Shown in pieces: positions 10,101 through 20,056 of a stretch of DNA of 38,039 nt. The notes beneath the pieces are model-generated. The model ran no database searches, was not told the DNA's origin, and saw nothing but the letters and a program-made list of their open reading frames with translations. This stretch comes from an uncultured Clostridia bacterium (GTDB taxonomy: Bacteria; Bacillota; Clostridia; Oscillospirales; Oscillospiraceae), in assembly GCA_947164825.1 (NCBI GenBank), contig CAMUYE010000012.1, forward strand, positions 1 through 38,039. The letters are read 5' to 3'. The stretch's first letter is position 1; each line of letters begins with the position of its first letter. A program made the position numbers and the translations under genes.

Positions 10101-11552
10101 TTCGGCGGCGACAAGGTGCCGGATATCGACCTGAACTTCTCGGGCGAGTACCAGGCCAGAGCCCACGCCTACTGCGTAGAGATGTTCGGCAAGTCCCACG
10201 TCTTCCGCGCCGGCACCATCGGCGACGTGGCGGAGAAGACCGCCTTCGGCTACGTGAAGAAGTACCTCTCCGAACGCGGTCAGACGGCCAGCCGGGCCGA
10301 GGAGACCCGCCTTGCCGAAGGCTGCGTGGGCGTCAAGCGCACCTCCGGTCAGCACCCCGGCGGTCTGGTGGTCATCCCCCAGGAGAACCAGATCTGGGAC
10401 TTCTGCCCGGTGCAGCACCCGGCGGACGACCACGAATCCGAGTGGATCACCACCCACTACGACTATCACCCCATGGAGGAAAACCTGCTAAAGCTGGACA
10501 TGCTGGGCCACGACGACCCCACCATGATCCGGATGCTCCAGGATATGACCGGGGTGGATCCCCAAACGATCCCCCTGGACGACAAGGACACCATGTCCAT
10601 CTTCACCTCCTCGAAGATCCTGGGCTATGAGAACGATCCCGTGCTCGGAGAGACAGGCGCCGTGGCCATTCCGGAGTTCGGCACCGGCTTCACCCGGGGG
10701 ATGCTGAAGGAGACCCAGCCCACCCAGTTCGACGTGCTGATCCGCCTCTCCGGCTTCTCCCACGGCACCGACGTGTGGCTGGGCAACGCCCGGGATCTGA
10801 TCCTCTCCAAGACCGCCTCCGTCTCCCAGGCTATCGGCTGCCGGGACGACATTATGAACTATCTAATCTCCTGCGGCATGCCGGACAAGCGTTCCTTCAA
10901 GATCATGGAATCCGTCCGAAAGGGGAGAGGCCTCCCCGACGGCGCGGAGGAGGAGATGAAGGCCGCGGGCGTTCCCGCCTGGTATATCGGCTCCTGCAAA
11001 AAGATCAAGTATCTTTTCCCCAAGGCCCACGCCGCGGCCTACGTGATGATGGCCTTCCGCATCGCCTGGTTCAAGGTTCACGAGCCACTGGCCTTCTACG
11101 CGGCCTACTTCTACCGCCGCAGCCAGAAAGGCGGCTTTGACGCCGCCGTGATGTGCAAGGGAAAGGAAGAATGTCTCGCCGCTCTCCAGGCCATCCAGAA
11201 TATGGAGAATCCAAGCGACAAGGACGAACAGCTCCTGACCACCCTGGAAGTGGTCTACGAGTTCTATCTGCGGGGCTTCGACTTCCTCCCCATCTCCGTC
11301 TACGAGTCCGACGCGGTGAAATTCCTGCCCCGGGACGGGAAGCTCCTGCCTCCCTTCGTGGCCATCGGGGGACTGGGCGAAAACGCCGCCCGCGACATCG
11401 CGGAAGGACGGCGGGGCAAGACCTTTATCTCCATCGAAGAGTTCTGCGCCGCCTGCCCCAAGGTGTCCCAGACCCACGTGGAAGTCCTCCGCGCCGCGGG
11501 CGCCTTCGGGGACTTGCCGATGATCAGTCAGGTGAGTATGTTTGAGATGTAA
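7167..11552 (+). CDS. polC: DNA polymerase III alpha subunit, PolC type
   Basis: Gram-positive replicative polymerase with built-in proofreading, 1461 residues (family about 1440). Visible order: N-terminal domain; OB-fold region (about 205-320); PHP domain starting [17 protein letters not shown] near 330. An inserted DnaQ-type exonuclease begins [15 protein letters not shown] near 430. A zinc-binding patch (CPNPACKH...CKCG...CPVCG) starts near 929. The palm block [16 protein letters not shown] near 985 holds catalytic aspartates, and a C-terminal helix-hairpin-helix region follows. Only 14 nt follow the ispG stop, with no convincing Shine-Dalgarno, so initiation may depend on coupling to ispG. 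Complete, no frameshift. Confidence 0.98.
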   Translation: MNENLSLLTLFPGLEPGEEAEALLQRNTVEQVDLRVKEREVSVVVRSEVWLPLGLLTKFEQKIKEQYELKTASVEPRYDPAVLKDLDLSDLTGLLTGFCPSAPAILAGCRWEIEETTIHAHLRANGVDELRPALRRTEDWLSACFGVPVHLELHGGKELSAEELFAETKRIREQAREQAPAPVIQAAQPRSNGRKEEQSPGMIFGKPFFQEPIPMRGLNADMFKVCVEGEVFSVNHKELPKAKAVVVSFYMTDHSGSVCVNQYMEEAKAKPILDAIQGPNPKKHKPGSYIRVYGKVTVNRYDGELVIQPYSIREAQRPERRDTAKEKRVELHLHTKMSAMDALTDTGEAIARAAKWGHRAIAVTDHGVTHSFTDALANSKTKIAGSDEPIKILYGCEGYYINDVDTEDTPASLKTFRTCVFGEGDAPLDGEFVAFDVEATGLSPERDRIIEIGAVRMRDGEVLDRFSTFVDPERLLTDAIVELTGITDEMLAGAPSEREAITGFLEFCGDLPLIAHNASYDLSMMKAACRRLGLSFSPTCADTLGLAWGLLPQFTKRKLDVLAEYFELPDFAHHRATDDAVTCGLLYQRFAELLRARGLSRLQEVNEAVAGESVGSHPTPKDGRIHHILLFAKNSLGLRNLYRLVSYSNLYYFHTRRGGNGAPVIPKSELIRWREGLIVGSACEAGELFSAIVAKKPKAELERIASFYDFLEVQPLANNRFMLLNGMAQSEEELKDFNRTVVRLGETLQKPVCATGDVHFLDPEDELFRHILLASKGFDDCDRPNPLYFRTTDEMLEEFSYLGEEKAYEIVVKNTNLIADQCDWVRPLPHNLYAPKIENSVEDLKALVYGKLHRLYGENPPELISKRVETELGDIINCHYDVIYISAQKLVQNSLEHGYLVGSRGSVGSSLVAYLAGITEVNSLPPHYRCPNPACKHTSFEVAAGCKCGADLPDAVCPVCGTKYQKDGFAIPFETFLGFGGDKVPDIDLNFSGEYQARAHAYCVEMFGKSHVFRAGTIGDVAEKTAFGYVKKYLSERGQTASRAEETRLAEGCVGVKRTSGQHPGGLVVIPQENQIWDFCPVQHPADDHESEWITTHYDYHPMEENLLKLDMLGHDDPTMIRMLQDMTGVDPQTIPLDDKDTMSIFTSSKILGYENDPVLGETGAVAIPEFGTGFTRGMLKETQPTQFDVLIRLSGFSHGTDVWLGNARDLILSKTASVSQAIGCRDDIMNYLISCGMPDKRSFKIMESVRKGRGLPDGAEEEMKAAGVPAWYIGSCKKIKYLFPKAHAAAYVMMAFRIAWFKVHEPLAFYAAYFYRRSQKGGFDAAVMCKGKEECLAALQAIQNMENPSDKDEQLLTTLEVVYEFYLRGFDFLPISVYESDAVKFLPRDGKLLPPFVAIGGLGENAARDIAEGRRGKTFISIEEFCAACPKVSQTHVEVLRAAGAFGDLPMISQVSMFEM

Positions 11553-11574
11553 TATCCTGAAAGGAGTTTTGATT

Positions 11575-12342
11575 ATGCAACAGCTTGAAAAGCAATTCCA
11601 TATCCATTGCGTGGAGGGCGATGTGGGCCGCTACGTGATCCTGCCCGGCGACCCCGGCCGCTGTGCCGCCATTGCCGCGCTCTTTGACGACGCCCATCAC
11701 GTGGGCCAGAACCGGGAGTACAACATCTACACCGGCTATCTGTTGGGCGAGAAGGTCTCCGTCTGCTCCACCGGCATCGGCGGTCCCTCCGCGGCCATCG
11801 CCATGGAGGAGCTGCACAACATCGGCGCGGACACCTTCATCCGCACCGGCACCTGCGGCGGCATCAACCTCAAAGTCAAGTCCGGCGACATCGTGGTCGC
11901 CACCGGCGCGATCCGCTTTGAGCACACCTCCCGGGAGTACGCGCCTCTCGAGTACCCCGCCGTGGCAAATCTGGACGTGACCCTGGCCCTGCGGGATGCC
12001 TCCCTGGCCATGGGCAAGACCACCCACGTGGGCGTGGTCCAGTGCAAGGACGCCTTCTACGGCCAGCACAGCCCCCACAAGATGCCCGTCTCCTATGAGC
12101 TGCTGAACAAGTGGGAGGCCTGGAAAAAGCTGGGCGTCCTGGCCTCCGAGATGGAGTCCGCGGCCCTATTCGTGGTGGCCGACGCCCTGGGCGTCCGCTG
12201 CGGTTCCTGCTTCCACGTGATCTGGAACCAGGAGCGCGAGGCCGCCGGTCTGGACCAGACCATGAACGAGGACACCAGCTCCTCCGTCCGGGTCTCCGTC
12301 GAAGCGCTGAAGCGTCTGATCGCCCAGGACAAGGGCCTGTAA
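11575..12342 (+). CDS. udp: Uridine phosphorylase
   Basis: Nucleoside phosphorylase family 1, cleaving uridine to uracil and ribose-1-phosphate for pyrimidine salvage. 255 residues. Motifs: [15 protein letters not shown] (phosphate-binding GDPxR), [35 protein letters not shown]-like [11 protein letters not shown], and [12 protein letters not shown] (the conserved EMES ribose-binding block). Closer to Udp than to DeoD by FAPLEFPAVA-type and GIGGPS context. The ATG at 11575 is preferred because AAGGAG (11561-11566) lies 8 nt upstream; the longer frame from 11542 overlaps polC and has no ribosome site. Substrate choice (uridine versus other nucleosides) is less certain than the family. Confidence 0.9.
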   Translation: MQQLEKQFHIHCVEGDVGRYVILPGDPGRCAAIAALFDDAHHVGQNREYNIYTGYLLGEKVSVCSTGIGGPSAAIAMEELHNIGADTFIRTGTCGGINLKVKSGDIVVATGAIRFEHTSREYAPLEYPAVANLDVTLALRDASLAMGKTTHVGVVQCKDAFYGQHSPHKMPVSYELLNKWEAWKKLGVLASEMESAALFVVADALGVRCGSCFHVIWNQEREAAGLDQTMNEDTSSSVRVSVEALKRLIAQDKGL

Positions 12343-12343
12343 G

Positions 12344-12395
12344 CGCAAAAAGAAGAGGCGGGAAGCGCATCGGCTTCCCGCCTCTTCTTTTTGCG
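12344..12395. terminator. Bidirectional intrinsic terminator
   Basis: A perfect 23-bp stem (12344-12366 with 12373-12395) around a 6-nt loop. The A-run on one side and T-run on the other serve both udp (+) and the DUF3137 gene (-). Confidence 0.92.
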
Positions 12396-12401
12396 TTCAG
12401 T

Positions 12402-13385
12402 TTATTCCAACAGCATATCCGTAAAGTCCATCAGCGGGCCGTAGAGGCGGTGCGCTTCCCGGCGAAGCTGGGGGAAGCAGAAGGGACAAAGAGGCTCCCA
12501 GCGGCGGTTGAAGGAGCGGCGGCGGATCAGGATGTTGATGCAGCCGCGGCGGAAGATCACGCAGAGATCCGGATAGCGTTCGGTCATGGACAGAAGCTTT
12601 TCCGCCATTTCCACCGTGACCAGGGCCCGGAAGTCCTCGGGAGAATCCGCAAAGCAGCGGAATTGCTGCCCCAGTTCCTCGTGGTCCGGCTGGATCTCCA
12701 CCATCTTCTTGGACAGGCCGCGATGGGAGAAGCGGTTTTTCGTGCCGCGGCTCTCCAGGATCACGTTGCCGTCAAAGTCCACGTTCAGGCGGATCGTCAG
12801 CCATTGGCCGCGAACCTTGACCTTGTGGCTGGTGTAGTCGTTGGCGTAGACGCCGCCGCAGATGATCTCCTGGGCGGCTACCCAGCAGTCCCGGTAGAGC
12901 CCTTCCAGCCGGTTGGCGGTGTAGTAGCGCTCGATCTTATTGAGCAGGCCCACGTCGCAGAGTGTCTCCTGGATCGCGCTGCGGCGCTTCGTATCGTAGC
13001 TGAGATCGGAGAAGGTCTCCTCCAGGATCTCGGGCATATAGCGCTGCTTGAAGCTCTGCTCCAGCAGCCGCATTCCGAAATTGGCGAGATACAGGCCGCC
13101 GATCCCGACCGCCAGCAGAACGCCGTTCAAAATCAGCTTGGAAACGGCTTCGTCCCTGCTCATGCCCGTGACAAAGAAGCGGATATACTTTCCCGCGAAC
13201 GCCACGCGATCCGGCAGGCCGTCGGCGATGGAATTCAACAGCTCCGGGTTGAAGGCGGCCAGGACGTACTGGACGGCAAACCACAAGAGCCGGTAGACCG
13301 TGTAGCCGATGAAGGCAACGATCGCCAGCTCCAGCAGGATCAGCAGCACCTTGGCTCCTTCATATAAAACCATTCGTCTCGTCAT
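12402..13385 (-). CDS. DUF3137-like membrane protein
   Basis: 327 residues, function unknown. Two hydrophobic segments (about 11-38 and 83-104) anchor it with a large cytoplasmic C-terminal part. The region from about 185 to 300, with FDGNVILESRG, VEIQPDHEELGQQFRCFADSPEDFRALVT, and ERYPDLCVIFRRGCINILI, resembles the DUF3137 pattern (a value/position phrase, 'F..y..D....r..lt....e.l', then a short 'i...i' strand). The assignment is from memory of that family. AGGAG 9 nt before the ATG supports the start. It lies downstream of hpf behind a hairpin and may be read through from hpf. Confidence 0.6.
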   Translation of the reverse strand: MTRRMVLYEGAKVLLILLELAIVAFIGYTVYRLLWFAVQYVLAAFNPELLNSIADGLPDRVAFAGKYIRFFVTGMSRDEAVSKLILNGVLLAVGIGGLYLANFGMRLLEQSFKQRYMPEILEETFSDLSYDTKRRSAIQETLCDVGLLNKIERYYTANRLEGLYRDCWVAAQEIICGGVYANDYTSHKVKVRGQWLTIRLNVDFDGNVILESRGTKNRFSHRGLSKKMVEIQPDHEELGQQFRCFADSPEDFRALVTVEMAEKLLSMTERYPDLCVIFRRGCINILIRRRSFNRRWEPLCPFCFPQLRREAHRLYGPLMDFTDMLLE

Positions 13386-13408
13386 CGGATGATCTCCTGT
13401 TTTACAAA

Positions 13409-13434
13409 CTGAGGTACGGCGAACCGTACCTCAG
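13409..13434 (-). terminator. Probable intrinsic terminator or attenuator after hpf
   Basis: Perfect 11-bp stem CTGAGGTACGG / CCGTACCTCAG with a TTCG tetraloop on the minus strand, followed by TTTGT. The U-tract is weak, so partial read-through into the DUF3137 gene just downstream is plausible. Confidence 0.55.
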
Positions 13435-13486
13435 TCCTTTGTTCAAGCAAATGAAACGGTCACTGCAAATACGCGGTCCGGTTATA

Positions 13487-14029
13487 TCAACGAACGTCTT
13501 CCAGAAGACCGTAGTCGCCGTCGTTCCGACGGTAGACCACCGCGAAGGCGCCATCGGCGTCCTCGTCGCGGAAAGCAAAGAAGTTGTGGCTCAGCAGATT
13601 CATCTGCAGGATGGCCTCCTCGCGGCTCATGGGCATCATGGTGAATTCCTTGATCTTGATGAGCTTGTAGGCCTCGGTGTCCTCGACGTCGGGGACGAAG
13701 GAGGTGGCGTTCTCCGCGCTGCGGACGAAGGCGTCCTGGCGGATCCTGCGGGCGAGCCGGGTCTTGTTCTTGCGGATCTGGCGTTCAATGTCGGAAACGG
13801 CTGCGTCGATGGAGGCGTACATGTCCGAAGTACTCTCACTGGCGCGGAAGTACATGTTGGAGGCATGGACGGTCAATTCCACCTTGTTGCGATTCTTCTC
13901 GACGGAAAAAGCGACAAAGGCTTCCGCGTCATCCCGGAAATAGCGATCCAGCTTTGCGACCTTTTTCTCGGCGTAGGCGTGGACCTCTTGCGGCAGGGTG
14001 ACCTTCTTCTCGTTGATCTGGAATTTCAT
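13487..14029 (-). CDS. hpf: Ribosome hibernation promoting factor, long form
   Basis: 180 residues. The N-terminal RaiA/HPF domain (MKFQINEKKVTLPQEVHAYAEKKVAKLDRYF..., with NKVELTVHASNMYFRASE and DMYASIDAAVSDIERQIRKNK) binds the 30S decoding and tRNA sites. The C-terminal domain (about 125-180, KLIKIKEFTMMPMSREEAILQMNLLSHNFFAFRDED) is the long-form dimerisation module that joins two ribosomes into 100S particles in stationary phase. AAAGGAG lies about 9 nt upstream of the ATG. It has its own promoter overlapping the 3' end of the DUF4364 gene. Confidence 0.96.
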   Translation of the reverse strand: MKFQINEKKVTLPQEVHAYAEKKVAKLDRYFRDDAEAFVAFSVEKNRNKVELTVHASNMYFRASESTSDMYASIDAAVSDIERQIRKNKTRLARRIRQDAFVRSAENATSFVPDVEDTEAYKLIKIKEFTMMPMSREEAILQMNLLSHNFFAFRDEDADGAFAVVYRRNDGDYGLLEDVR

Positions 14030-14082
14030 ATTGCGTCGCTCCTTTCAAGTGCTTTGAGAAACCTTTTGGCTCCTCTGACACT

Positions 14083-14110
14083 ATTATACCACAAATCGGA
14101 ATAATATCAA
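14083..14110 (-). promoter_or_regulatory. hpf: Sigma-70-type promoter for hpf
   Basis: TTGATA (14105-14110), 16-nt spacer, TATAAT (14083-14088). The -35 box overlaps the stop codon of the upstream DUF4364 gene. Confidence 0.7.
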
Positions 14111-14649
14111 GGAGAAATTTCTTCTGATTCTTCCTTGGAAGTCAGCATTTCGGTGATGAGCTGATAGAGCTTGTCCGCTTTTCCCGGGAAAGATTTTGTT
14201 AAGAAGGCCGCCTGCCGGGGGGAGGGACAGGTGTATTCAATGGTAATCAGGCTGCCCAGCTCGTCGTCCAGGTGCATGACGGCCAGGGCCTCGCCGTTGG
14301 GCTGTTCCAGGACCTCCGTGCGGGTGAAGCTCTCCCGCCGGATCTCGCGGTTGAAGCGCTCGATGGCCCTGGCGGCCCGCTGCATCACGGGATAGGCCAG
14401 AGAATCCTTGGTGATCTCGGCGGTCTCGCGGCCCTTGTCGGTGATGACAAAGCCCTCGTCGGTCTCGGCGAGATGGCCCGTTTCCACCATCTGCGGAACC
14501 GCCTGCATCACGTCAAAATAACTCAGTTTGTCGTCCTGCAGGCAGAGCTCATAGAGCGTCTGGGTGCTGACGGGATAGAGCAGCTTGTCCGTTACGTAGA
14601 GGATCAGAAGCTTGACGTCCAGCATATCGTTGATAAATCCGTGGGGCAT
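14107..14649 (-). CDS. DUF4364-family winged-helix protein
   Basis: 180 residues. The N-terminal half (DVKLLILYVTDKLLYPVSTQTLYELCLQDDKLSYFDVMQAVPQMVETGHL followed by ITDKGRETAE) is a winged-helix DNA-binding layout typical of DUF4364, a Clostridia-wide family without an established role. The C-terminal half (from about 95) is a mixed alpha/beta domain. Strong GGAGGTG ribosome site about 6 nt before the ATG. Transcribed from its own promoter after the yajC terminator. A transcription regulator is likely but its targets are unknown. Confidence 0.8.
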   Translation of the reverse strand: MPHGFINDMLDVKLLILYVTDKLLYPVSTQTLYELCLQDDKLSYFDVMQAVPQMVETGHLAETDEGFVITDKGRETAEITKDSLAYPVMQRAARAIERFNREIRRESFTRTEVLEQPNGEALAVMHLDDELGSLITIEYTCPSPRQAAFLTKSFPGKADKLYQLITEMLTSKEESEEISP

Positions 14650-14677
14650 GGGACCACCTCCTCGATAAGGTCATTTT

Positions 14678-14706
14678 ATTATACACCGAAACCGCGGGAA
14701 ATACAA
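14678..14706 (-). promoter_or_regulatory. Sigma-70-type promoter for the DUF4364 gene
   Basis: TTGTAT (14701-14706), 17-nt spacer, TATAAT (14678-14683) on the minus strand, just after the yajC terminator. Confidence 0.65.
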
Positions 14707-14731
14707 GTACCGCGCGGAAAGAAAACAGGAA

Positions 14732-14768
14732 AATCCGGGACCGCGTCACAAGGACACGATCCCGGATT
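14732..14768 (-). terminator. Intrinsic terminator after yajC
   Basis: On the minus strand a 16-bp stem (outer AATCCGGGA / TCCCGGATT, extended inward with two G-U wobbles) and a 5-nt loop, followed by TTTTCCTGTTTTC. The wobbles pair only in the minus-strand RNA, which gives the direction. Confidence 0.8.
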
Positions 14769-14779
14769 CTGTTTAGAGA

Positions 14780-15202
14780 TCAGTTCAGACCGGCTTTCTT
14801 GTCAGCCTTGGCCTTGGCTTTCTCTTCCTTCGCCTTCTGCGCGGCTTCTTTGGCCTCGGCGGCGCGCTTGGTCTTTTCCTTTTCCGCGGTCTCGTTGGTC
14901 ATAACGGCCCACTTCTGGAGTTCCATACGGACCTGATCTTCGCTGGTCTCAATGACGATCTTCTCGTCCTTGATCTCCACGATCTTGCCGATAATGCCGC
15001 CGATGGTGATGATCTTGTCGCCCTTGTGCAGGGAGCTGCGCAGTTCCTCAGCTTCCTTCTTCTTTTTCTTCTCGGGGCGGATGATCATAAAATACATGAC
15101 GGCGAGCATGAGCACCAGCATGACGACCATGGTGCCGCCGCTGCCGAACAGACCGGCGAGGCCGCTGTTATCGGCGGCTTCTGTCATAATAAACTGAAGC
15201 AT
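14780..15202 (-). CDS. yajC: Preprotein translocase subunit YajC
   Basis: 140 residues. A single transmembrane helix (about 23-43, GGTMVVMLVLMLAVMYFMIIRP) is followed by the basic KKKKKEAEELRSSL segment and the YajC core HKGDKIITIGGIIGKIVEIKDEKIVIETSEDQVRMEL. It ends in a long Lys/Ala/Glu-rich tail (from about 105) predicted helical and charged. An accessory part of SecDF-YajC in Sec secretion. GGAGGT 6 nt before the ATG. It follows queA and tgt in the common queA-tgt-yajC order but also has its own promoter. Confidence 0.95.
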   Translation of the reverse strand: MLQFIMTEAADNSGLAGLFGSGGTMVVMLVLMLAVMYFMIIRPEKKKKKEAEELRSSLHKGDKIITIGGIIGKIVEIKDEKIVIETSEDQVRMELQKWAVMTNETAEKEKTKRAAEAKEAAQKAKEEKAKAKADKKAGLN

Positions 15203-15231
15203 AGGAGTACCTCCAATTAGAATTTTACGTT

Positions 15232-15260
15232 ATTATACATGAAACGCCGGGGTTTTGCAA
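15232..15260 (-). promoter_or_regulatory. yajC: Sigma-70-type promoter for yajC
   Basis: TTGCAA (15255-15260), 17-nt spacer, TATAAT (15232-15237), between the tgt stop and the yajC ribosome site. Confidence 0.68.
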
Positions 15261-15288
15261 GATAAAATTGCGGGAATTGACGGGCTTT

Positions 15289-16419
15289 TCAGATTTTGCG
15301 GCTGAGCTTTTCGGAATACTCCGCCCGGAAGGCCGCGAAACGGCCCTCGTCCAGGGCTTCCCGGATCCGTTCCATCAGACGGTTGTAGAAATAGAGATTG
15401 TGCATCACGCTCAGGCGCAGAGCCAGGATCTCTTCGGCCTTGAACAGGTGGTGGAGATAGGCCCGGGAGTAGCGGCGGCAGACGGGACAGTCGCACTGCG
15501 GGTCGATGGGGCTGTCGTCCAGCTCATATTTCGCGTTTTTCAGGTTGATGGCGCCCTCCCAGGTGAAAAGCCTGGCATGGCGGGCGTTCCGGGCCGGCAT
15601 CACGCAGTCGAAGAAGTCCACGCCCCGCCAGACCGCTTCAATGATGTTGGAAGGGGTGCCGACTCCCATCAGATAGCGCGTTTTATCCGCGGGCAGCCAG
15701 GGCTCCACGGCCTCGATGATCTCGTACATCACTTCCGTCGGTTCGCCCACGGCCAGACCGCCGATGGCGTAGCCGGGCAGATCCAGATCGGCGATCATCC
15801 TGGCGTGCTCGATGCGCAGATCCGCGTAGGCCCCGCCCTGGTTGATGCCCCAGAGCATCTGCTGCGGGTTCACGGTGTCGGGCAGGGCGTTGAGCCGGGC
15901 GTTTTCCGCCTTGCAGCGCAGGAGCCAGCGGTAGGTAAGGGCCATGGACTTTTTCACGTACTCCCGGGGAGAGGGGTTCTCCACGCACTCGTCGAAGGCC
16001 ATGCAGATATCGGAGCCCAGGTTGGACTGGATCTGCATGCTCTCCTCCGGCCCCATGAAGATCTTTCGCCCGTCGATGTGGGAGGCGAAGTAGACGCCCT
16101 CTTCCTTGATCTTGCGCAGGCTCGCCAGGGAGAAGACCTGGAAGCCGCCGGAGTCGGTGAGGATGGGACCGTCCCAGGTCATAAACCTGTGCAGGCCTCC
16201 CAGCTTTTTCACGATCTCGTCGCCGGGCCGCAGATGCAGATGGTAGGTGTTGGACAGCTCCACCTGGCAGCGGATCCGCTTCAGATCCTCGGCGCTGAGT
16301 CCGCCCTTGATGGCGGCCTGGGTGCCCACGTTCATAAAGACCGGGGTCTGGACCGTGCCGTGGGCGCAAGTGAAAACGCCCCGCCTGGCCTTGCCCTCGG
16401 TTTTCAATACTTCAAACAT
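15289..16419 (-). CDS. tgt: Queuine tRNA-ribosyltransferase (tRNA-guanine transglycosylase)
   Basis: Exchanges G34 of GUN-anticodon tRNAs for preQ1 on the way to queuosine. TIM barrel of 376 residues from the chosen start. Substrate-binding TDSGGFQVFSL holds D89; the nucleophile is D271 in DFFDCVMPARNARH. Zinc ligands are C309, C311, C314 and H340, with the same spacing as characterised bacterial enzymes. The ATG at 16419 is chosen because AAGGAG lies 6 nt upstream. A GTG at 16446 extends the frame by nine residues but has a badly spaced ribosome site and exceeds the usual length. Downstream of queA. Confidence 0.96.
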   Translation of the reverse strand: MFEVLKTEGKARRGVFTCAHGTVQTPVFMNVGTQAAIKGGLSAEDLKRIRCQVELSNTYHLHLRPGDEIVKKLGGLHRFMTWDGPILTDSGGFQVFSLASLRKIKEEGVYFASHIDGRKIFMGPEESMQIQSNLGSDICMAFDECVENPSPREYVKKSMALTYRWLLRCKAENARLNALPDTVNPQQMLWGINQGGAYADLRIEHARMIADLDLPGYAIGGLAVGEPTEVMYEIIEAVEPWLPADKTRYLMGVGTPSNIIEAVWRGVDFFDCVMPARNARHARLFTWEGAINLKNAKYELDDSPIDPQCDCPVCRRYSRAYLHHLFKAEEILALRLSVMHNLYFYNRLMERIREALDEGRFAAFRAEYSEKLSRKI

Positions 16420-16471
16420 AGAAAACTCCTTTTTCACAGCGGCCACTGACCTCAGCGGCCATATCTGAACG

Positions 16472-17494
<1,023 letters not shown>

Positions 17495-17517
17495 CGTGAT
17501 TACCTCATAAATCAGTT

Positions 17518-18948
17518 TTATCGTTCCCCCAGCAGGGGGAGCTCGGGCCCGATCAGCTCCGAAATCCGCTCCAGAGCGGGCTGGAAATAGCCGGATTTCA
17601 AGCCTTGGTTGTAGGGCTTTGTCAACGGAATGACGGCGTAATCGAACTCGCCGAAGCTTTTGAACACCCGGCAGGGGATATAGCCCCGGTCCGTCAGAAC
17701 CGCCTTGCCGGAATCGTCGCGGTCAAAGGCCAGGCGCAGGATCAGCGTGTCCTTCGTGACGGTCTTCATTTGGTGCGAGACGAAATTCCCCATGGAGTAG
17801 AGGACGGGAACCGTCCGACCGTCGGCGCTTGTCACCGTGTCATAGGGCTGCAGAGCGTGGGGATGGGAGCCAATGATGAAGTCATAGCCCGCGTCGGCCA
17901 GCTCCCGGGCGATCCGAAGCTGCTTGTCGGTGGGCGTGTTGACGTATTCTTTCCCCCAGTGGATATAGACCAAAAGGTATTCCGCCCCGGCCTCCCGGGC
18001 CGCCGCCGCGTCCCTGGCCGCGGTTTCCGGATCATAGCGATTCAGCAGGGTGCTGACGCCTTCCGCCGTCAGGTGGGCGTCTTTCTTATTGAAGAAGGTA
18101 GCGTAACTCATCAGGCCGAAGCGAATGCCCTTGACCTCCACGAGTATGAATCTGGGATCTTCGCGGCTTCGGAAGGTACCCGTATGGATCAGCCCGTATT
18201 CCTCCACCCGATCCAATGTGTCGTAGATCCCCCGTACTCCGGCGTCGCAGTTGTGGTTGTTGCTCATGACTACAGCGTCAAAGCCGGCGTCGCGAAGGGC
18301 CGCAAGGTAAGAAGCCGGAGCGTTGAGATGGGGCTTTCCTTCCACTTCGGGCTGCTCCGCCATATAGGGAGCTTGTTCGCTGAGAGTCCCCTCCAGATTG
18401 CCGATCACAAGATCCGCTTCGGCAAACACAGGCTGAACATAGTGGAAACTCCCGCGAAAATCGTAACCGGACGCTGTCTTTGCCGCCTCCTGCTGCCGGG
18501 TCTGGCACAGGAGATCCCCGGTCAGCATCAGGACGGCGGGGCCGTCGCCGCTATCGGCGCTTCGCCAGATCCCGTCCGGGCCGAGGCTGAATCTTGGAGC
18601 AGGCACGGAGGAAATGGGCCTTTCCGCTTCCCGTTCAATGGGACTGTAGTCCAGGGGATAGGCTTCGTAGCGTTGGATGGCTTCCTCCATGCAAAGGGGC
18701 TCCGAGGGAACTGCCGGTTCGGTTTCTGTTGAAGCGGAGGGTTCCGGTTCGGAAACGACGGAGCTTATCTGCGACTCCGTTGTCAACGCCGGGGCGTCGG
18801 TCTGCGGCCGGACGGCGCTGTCGCTTCCGGAGTCGATTACGGGATCCGGCAGTTTTCCGCAGCCGGAGGCAGCAAAGAGCAGGATCAGAACGAGCAGCAG
18901 ACACAGAAGACGGCACAGCCAGGGGAGAAAGGATCCGTTCGGTTTCAT
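17518..18948 (-). CDS. CapA/PgsA-family lipoprotein (metallophosphoesterase fold)
   Basis: Lipoprotein: a hydrophobic stretch [17 protein letters not shown] ends in an ASGC lipobox, followed by a Ser/Thr/Glu/Pro-rich linker. The CapA domain (PF09587-type) starts near [10 protein letters not shown] and continues with [34 protein letters not shown] and [10 protein letters not shown], the usual metal-binding blocks. Family members are linked to poly-gamma-glutamate or capsule assembly, but no pgsBC genes are nearby, so that role is not supported here. Start choice is uncertain: ATG at 18948 (476 residues) or 18963. The ATG at 18999 sits at the predicted transcription start and has no ribosome site. 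Confidence 0.85.
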   Translation of the reverse strand: MKPNGSFLPWLCRLLCLLLVLILLFAASGCGKLPDPVIDSGSDSAVRPQTDAPALTTESQISSVVSEPEPSASTETEPAVPSEPLCMEEAIQRYEAYPLDYSPIEREAERPISSVPAPRFSLGPDGIWRSADSGDGPAVLMLTGDLLCQTRQQEAAKTASGYDFRGSFHYVQPVFAEADLVIGNLEGTLSEQAPYMAEQPEVEGKPHLNAPASYLAALRDAGFDAVVMSNNHNCDAGVRGIYDTLDRVEEYGLIHTGTFRSREDPRFILVEVKGIRFGLMSYATFFNKKDAHLTAEGVSTLLNRYDPETAARDAAAAREAGAEYLLVYIHWGKEYVNTPTDKQLRIARELADAGYDFIIGSHPHALQPYDTVTSADGRTVPVLYSMGNFVSHQMKTVTKDTLILRLAFDRDDSGKAVLTDRGYIPCRVFKSFGEFDYAVIPLTKPYNQGLKSGYFQPALERISELIGPELPLLGER

Positions 18949-19006
18949 GGCAGTTCTGTTCATCCTTTGTCGTTTGGTTTTTGTGGAAAAGCACTGCATC
19001 TTATTT

Positions 19007-19035
19007 ATTATACTCGATTATCCCCGAACAGTCAA
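19007..19035 (-). promoter_or_regulatory. Strong sigma-70-type promoter for the CapA-like gene
   Basis: TTGACT (19030-19035), 17-nt spacer, TATAAT (19007-19012) on the minus strand. Transcription would begin near 19000, which argues against the ATG at 18999. Confidence 0.75.
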
Positions 19036-19092
19036 TCGGAATAATCCTCTGACCGAAAGAATAAAATGCTTTGCGAATAAAGCTGTTCTGCA

Positions 19093-19110
19093 GTCCATGC
19101 GTTCATGGAC
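19093..19110 (+). promoter_or_regulatory. Small hairpin in the dapA leader
   Basis: Perfect 7-bp stem GTCCATG / CATGGAC with loop CGTT, 14 nt upstream of the dapA ribosome site. The leader is too short for a lysine riboswitch; a role in mRNA stability or initiation is only a guess. Confidence 0.4.
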
Positions 19111-19138
19111 CGGGAACGGGAAACAGGAGGTACATCCA

Positions 19139-20008
19139 ATGACAAACCCTATTTTTCGCGGGACCTGCACGGCGCTTGTGACGCCGTTTACCGAAAGCGG
19201 CATCGATTTCACAGCCCTGGATCGGCTGCTGGAGGGCCAACTGGAGGCCGGTGTGGAAGCCCTGGTCGTGGGCGGCACGACGGGGGAGGCGGCGACTCTG
19301 ACCCATGAGGAACTGATCGCCCTGATCGCCCACTGCGTCCGTTTTTGCGCCGGTCACACGAAGATCATCGCGGGAACCGGCGGGAACGACACCCGGAAGG
19401 CCGCCGAAACCGCCCGCGCAGCCGCGGCGCTGGGGGCCGACGCCCTGCTCTGCGTGACGCCCTACTACAACCGCTGCACCCAGGAAGGCCTTTTGGCCCA
19501 CTATGAGGCGGTAGCAGGGGCTTCGGAGCTGCCGATCCTGCTCTACAACGTTCCGTCCAGGACCAACGTGCGCATCGAGCCCGAGACCTGCGCGGCCCTG
19601 GCAAAGCTGCCGACTGTTGCCGGAATCAAAGAAGCTGACCCGGACGTTGCGCGGGTCCTGAAGCTCCACGCCCTCTGCGGAGCGGAATTTCCGGTGTACT
19701 GCGGCTGTGACGACCGGATCCTGCCCTTCATGGCCTGCGGGGCCCTGGGCGTGATCTCCGTTCTGTCCAATCTGCGGCCGAAAGCCGTGAAGGAGCTGAC
19801 CGACTCCGCTCTCCGGGGAGAATACGCCAGGGCCCTCAACCTCCAGCGGGAGCAGCAGCCGATGATCGAACTTCTGTTCCGCGAGGTGAACCCCATCCCC
19901 ATCAAAGCCGCGCTGAACCTCGCTGGGTTCCAGGTCGGAAACTGCCGGCTCCCGCTCACGCCCGCCTCGGATCCGCTTCTGTCCCGGATGCGGGAAATCC
20001 TGTGCTGA
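19139..20008 (+). CDS. dapA: 4-hydroxy-tetrahydrodipicolinate synthase
   Basis: Condenses pyruvate with aspartate semialdehyde, the first committed step to diaminopimelate and lysine for peptidoglycan. Class I aldolase TIM barrel of 289 residues, normal length. GGTTGEAATLTHEE (45-58, T47/T48), LYNVPSRTN (Y136, R141) and the Schiff-base lysine K164 in VAGIKEA. The ATG at 19139 has AGGAGGT (19125-19131) 7 nt upstream; the longer frame from 18677 is antisense to the CapA-like gene and is not used. Monocistronic. No other lysine genes are in the window. Related N-acetylneuraminate lyases are the main alternative, but the motifs favour DapA. Confidence 0.93.
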   Translation: MTNPIFRGTCTALVTPFTESGIDFTALDRLLEGQLEAGVEALVVGGTTGEAATLTHEELIALIAHCVRFCAGHTKIIAGTGGNDTRKAAETARAAAALGADALLCVTPYYNRCTQEGLLAHYEAVAGASELPILLYNVPSRTNVRIEPETCAALAKLPTVAGIKEADPDVARVLKLHALCGAEFPVYCGCDDRILPFMACGALGVISVLSNLRPKAVKELTDSALRGEYARALNLQREQQPMIELLFREVNPIPIKAALNLAGFQVGNCRLPLTPASDPLLSRMREILC

Positions 20009-20056
20009 ATCCTGCCTGCACAGCTCATTCGGCATGATCCGTCGGATGCGTGTATA

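Noticed and set aside
7413-10469. Two long minus-strand frames (571 and 433 codons) inside polC
   Set aside because: Shadows of polC codon bias, without ribosome sites or recognisable domains.
18949-18999. CapA-like protein starting at ATG 18999
   Set aside because: That codon coincides with the predicted transcription start of a strong promoter and has no ribosome site; a downstream ATG gives a normal lipoprotein signal.
19036-19138. Lysine riboswitch or T-box in the dapA leader
   Set aside because: The leader is only about 100 nt with a single 7-bp hairpin, too short and lacking the conserved cores of either class.
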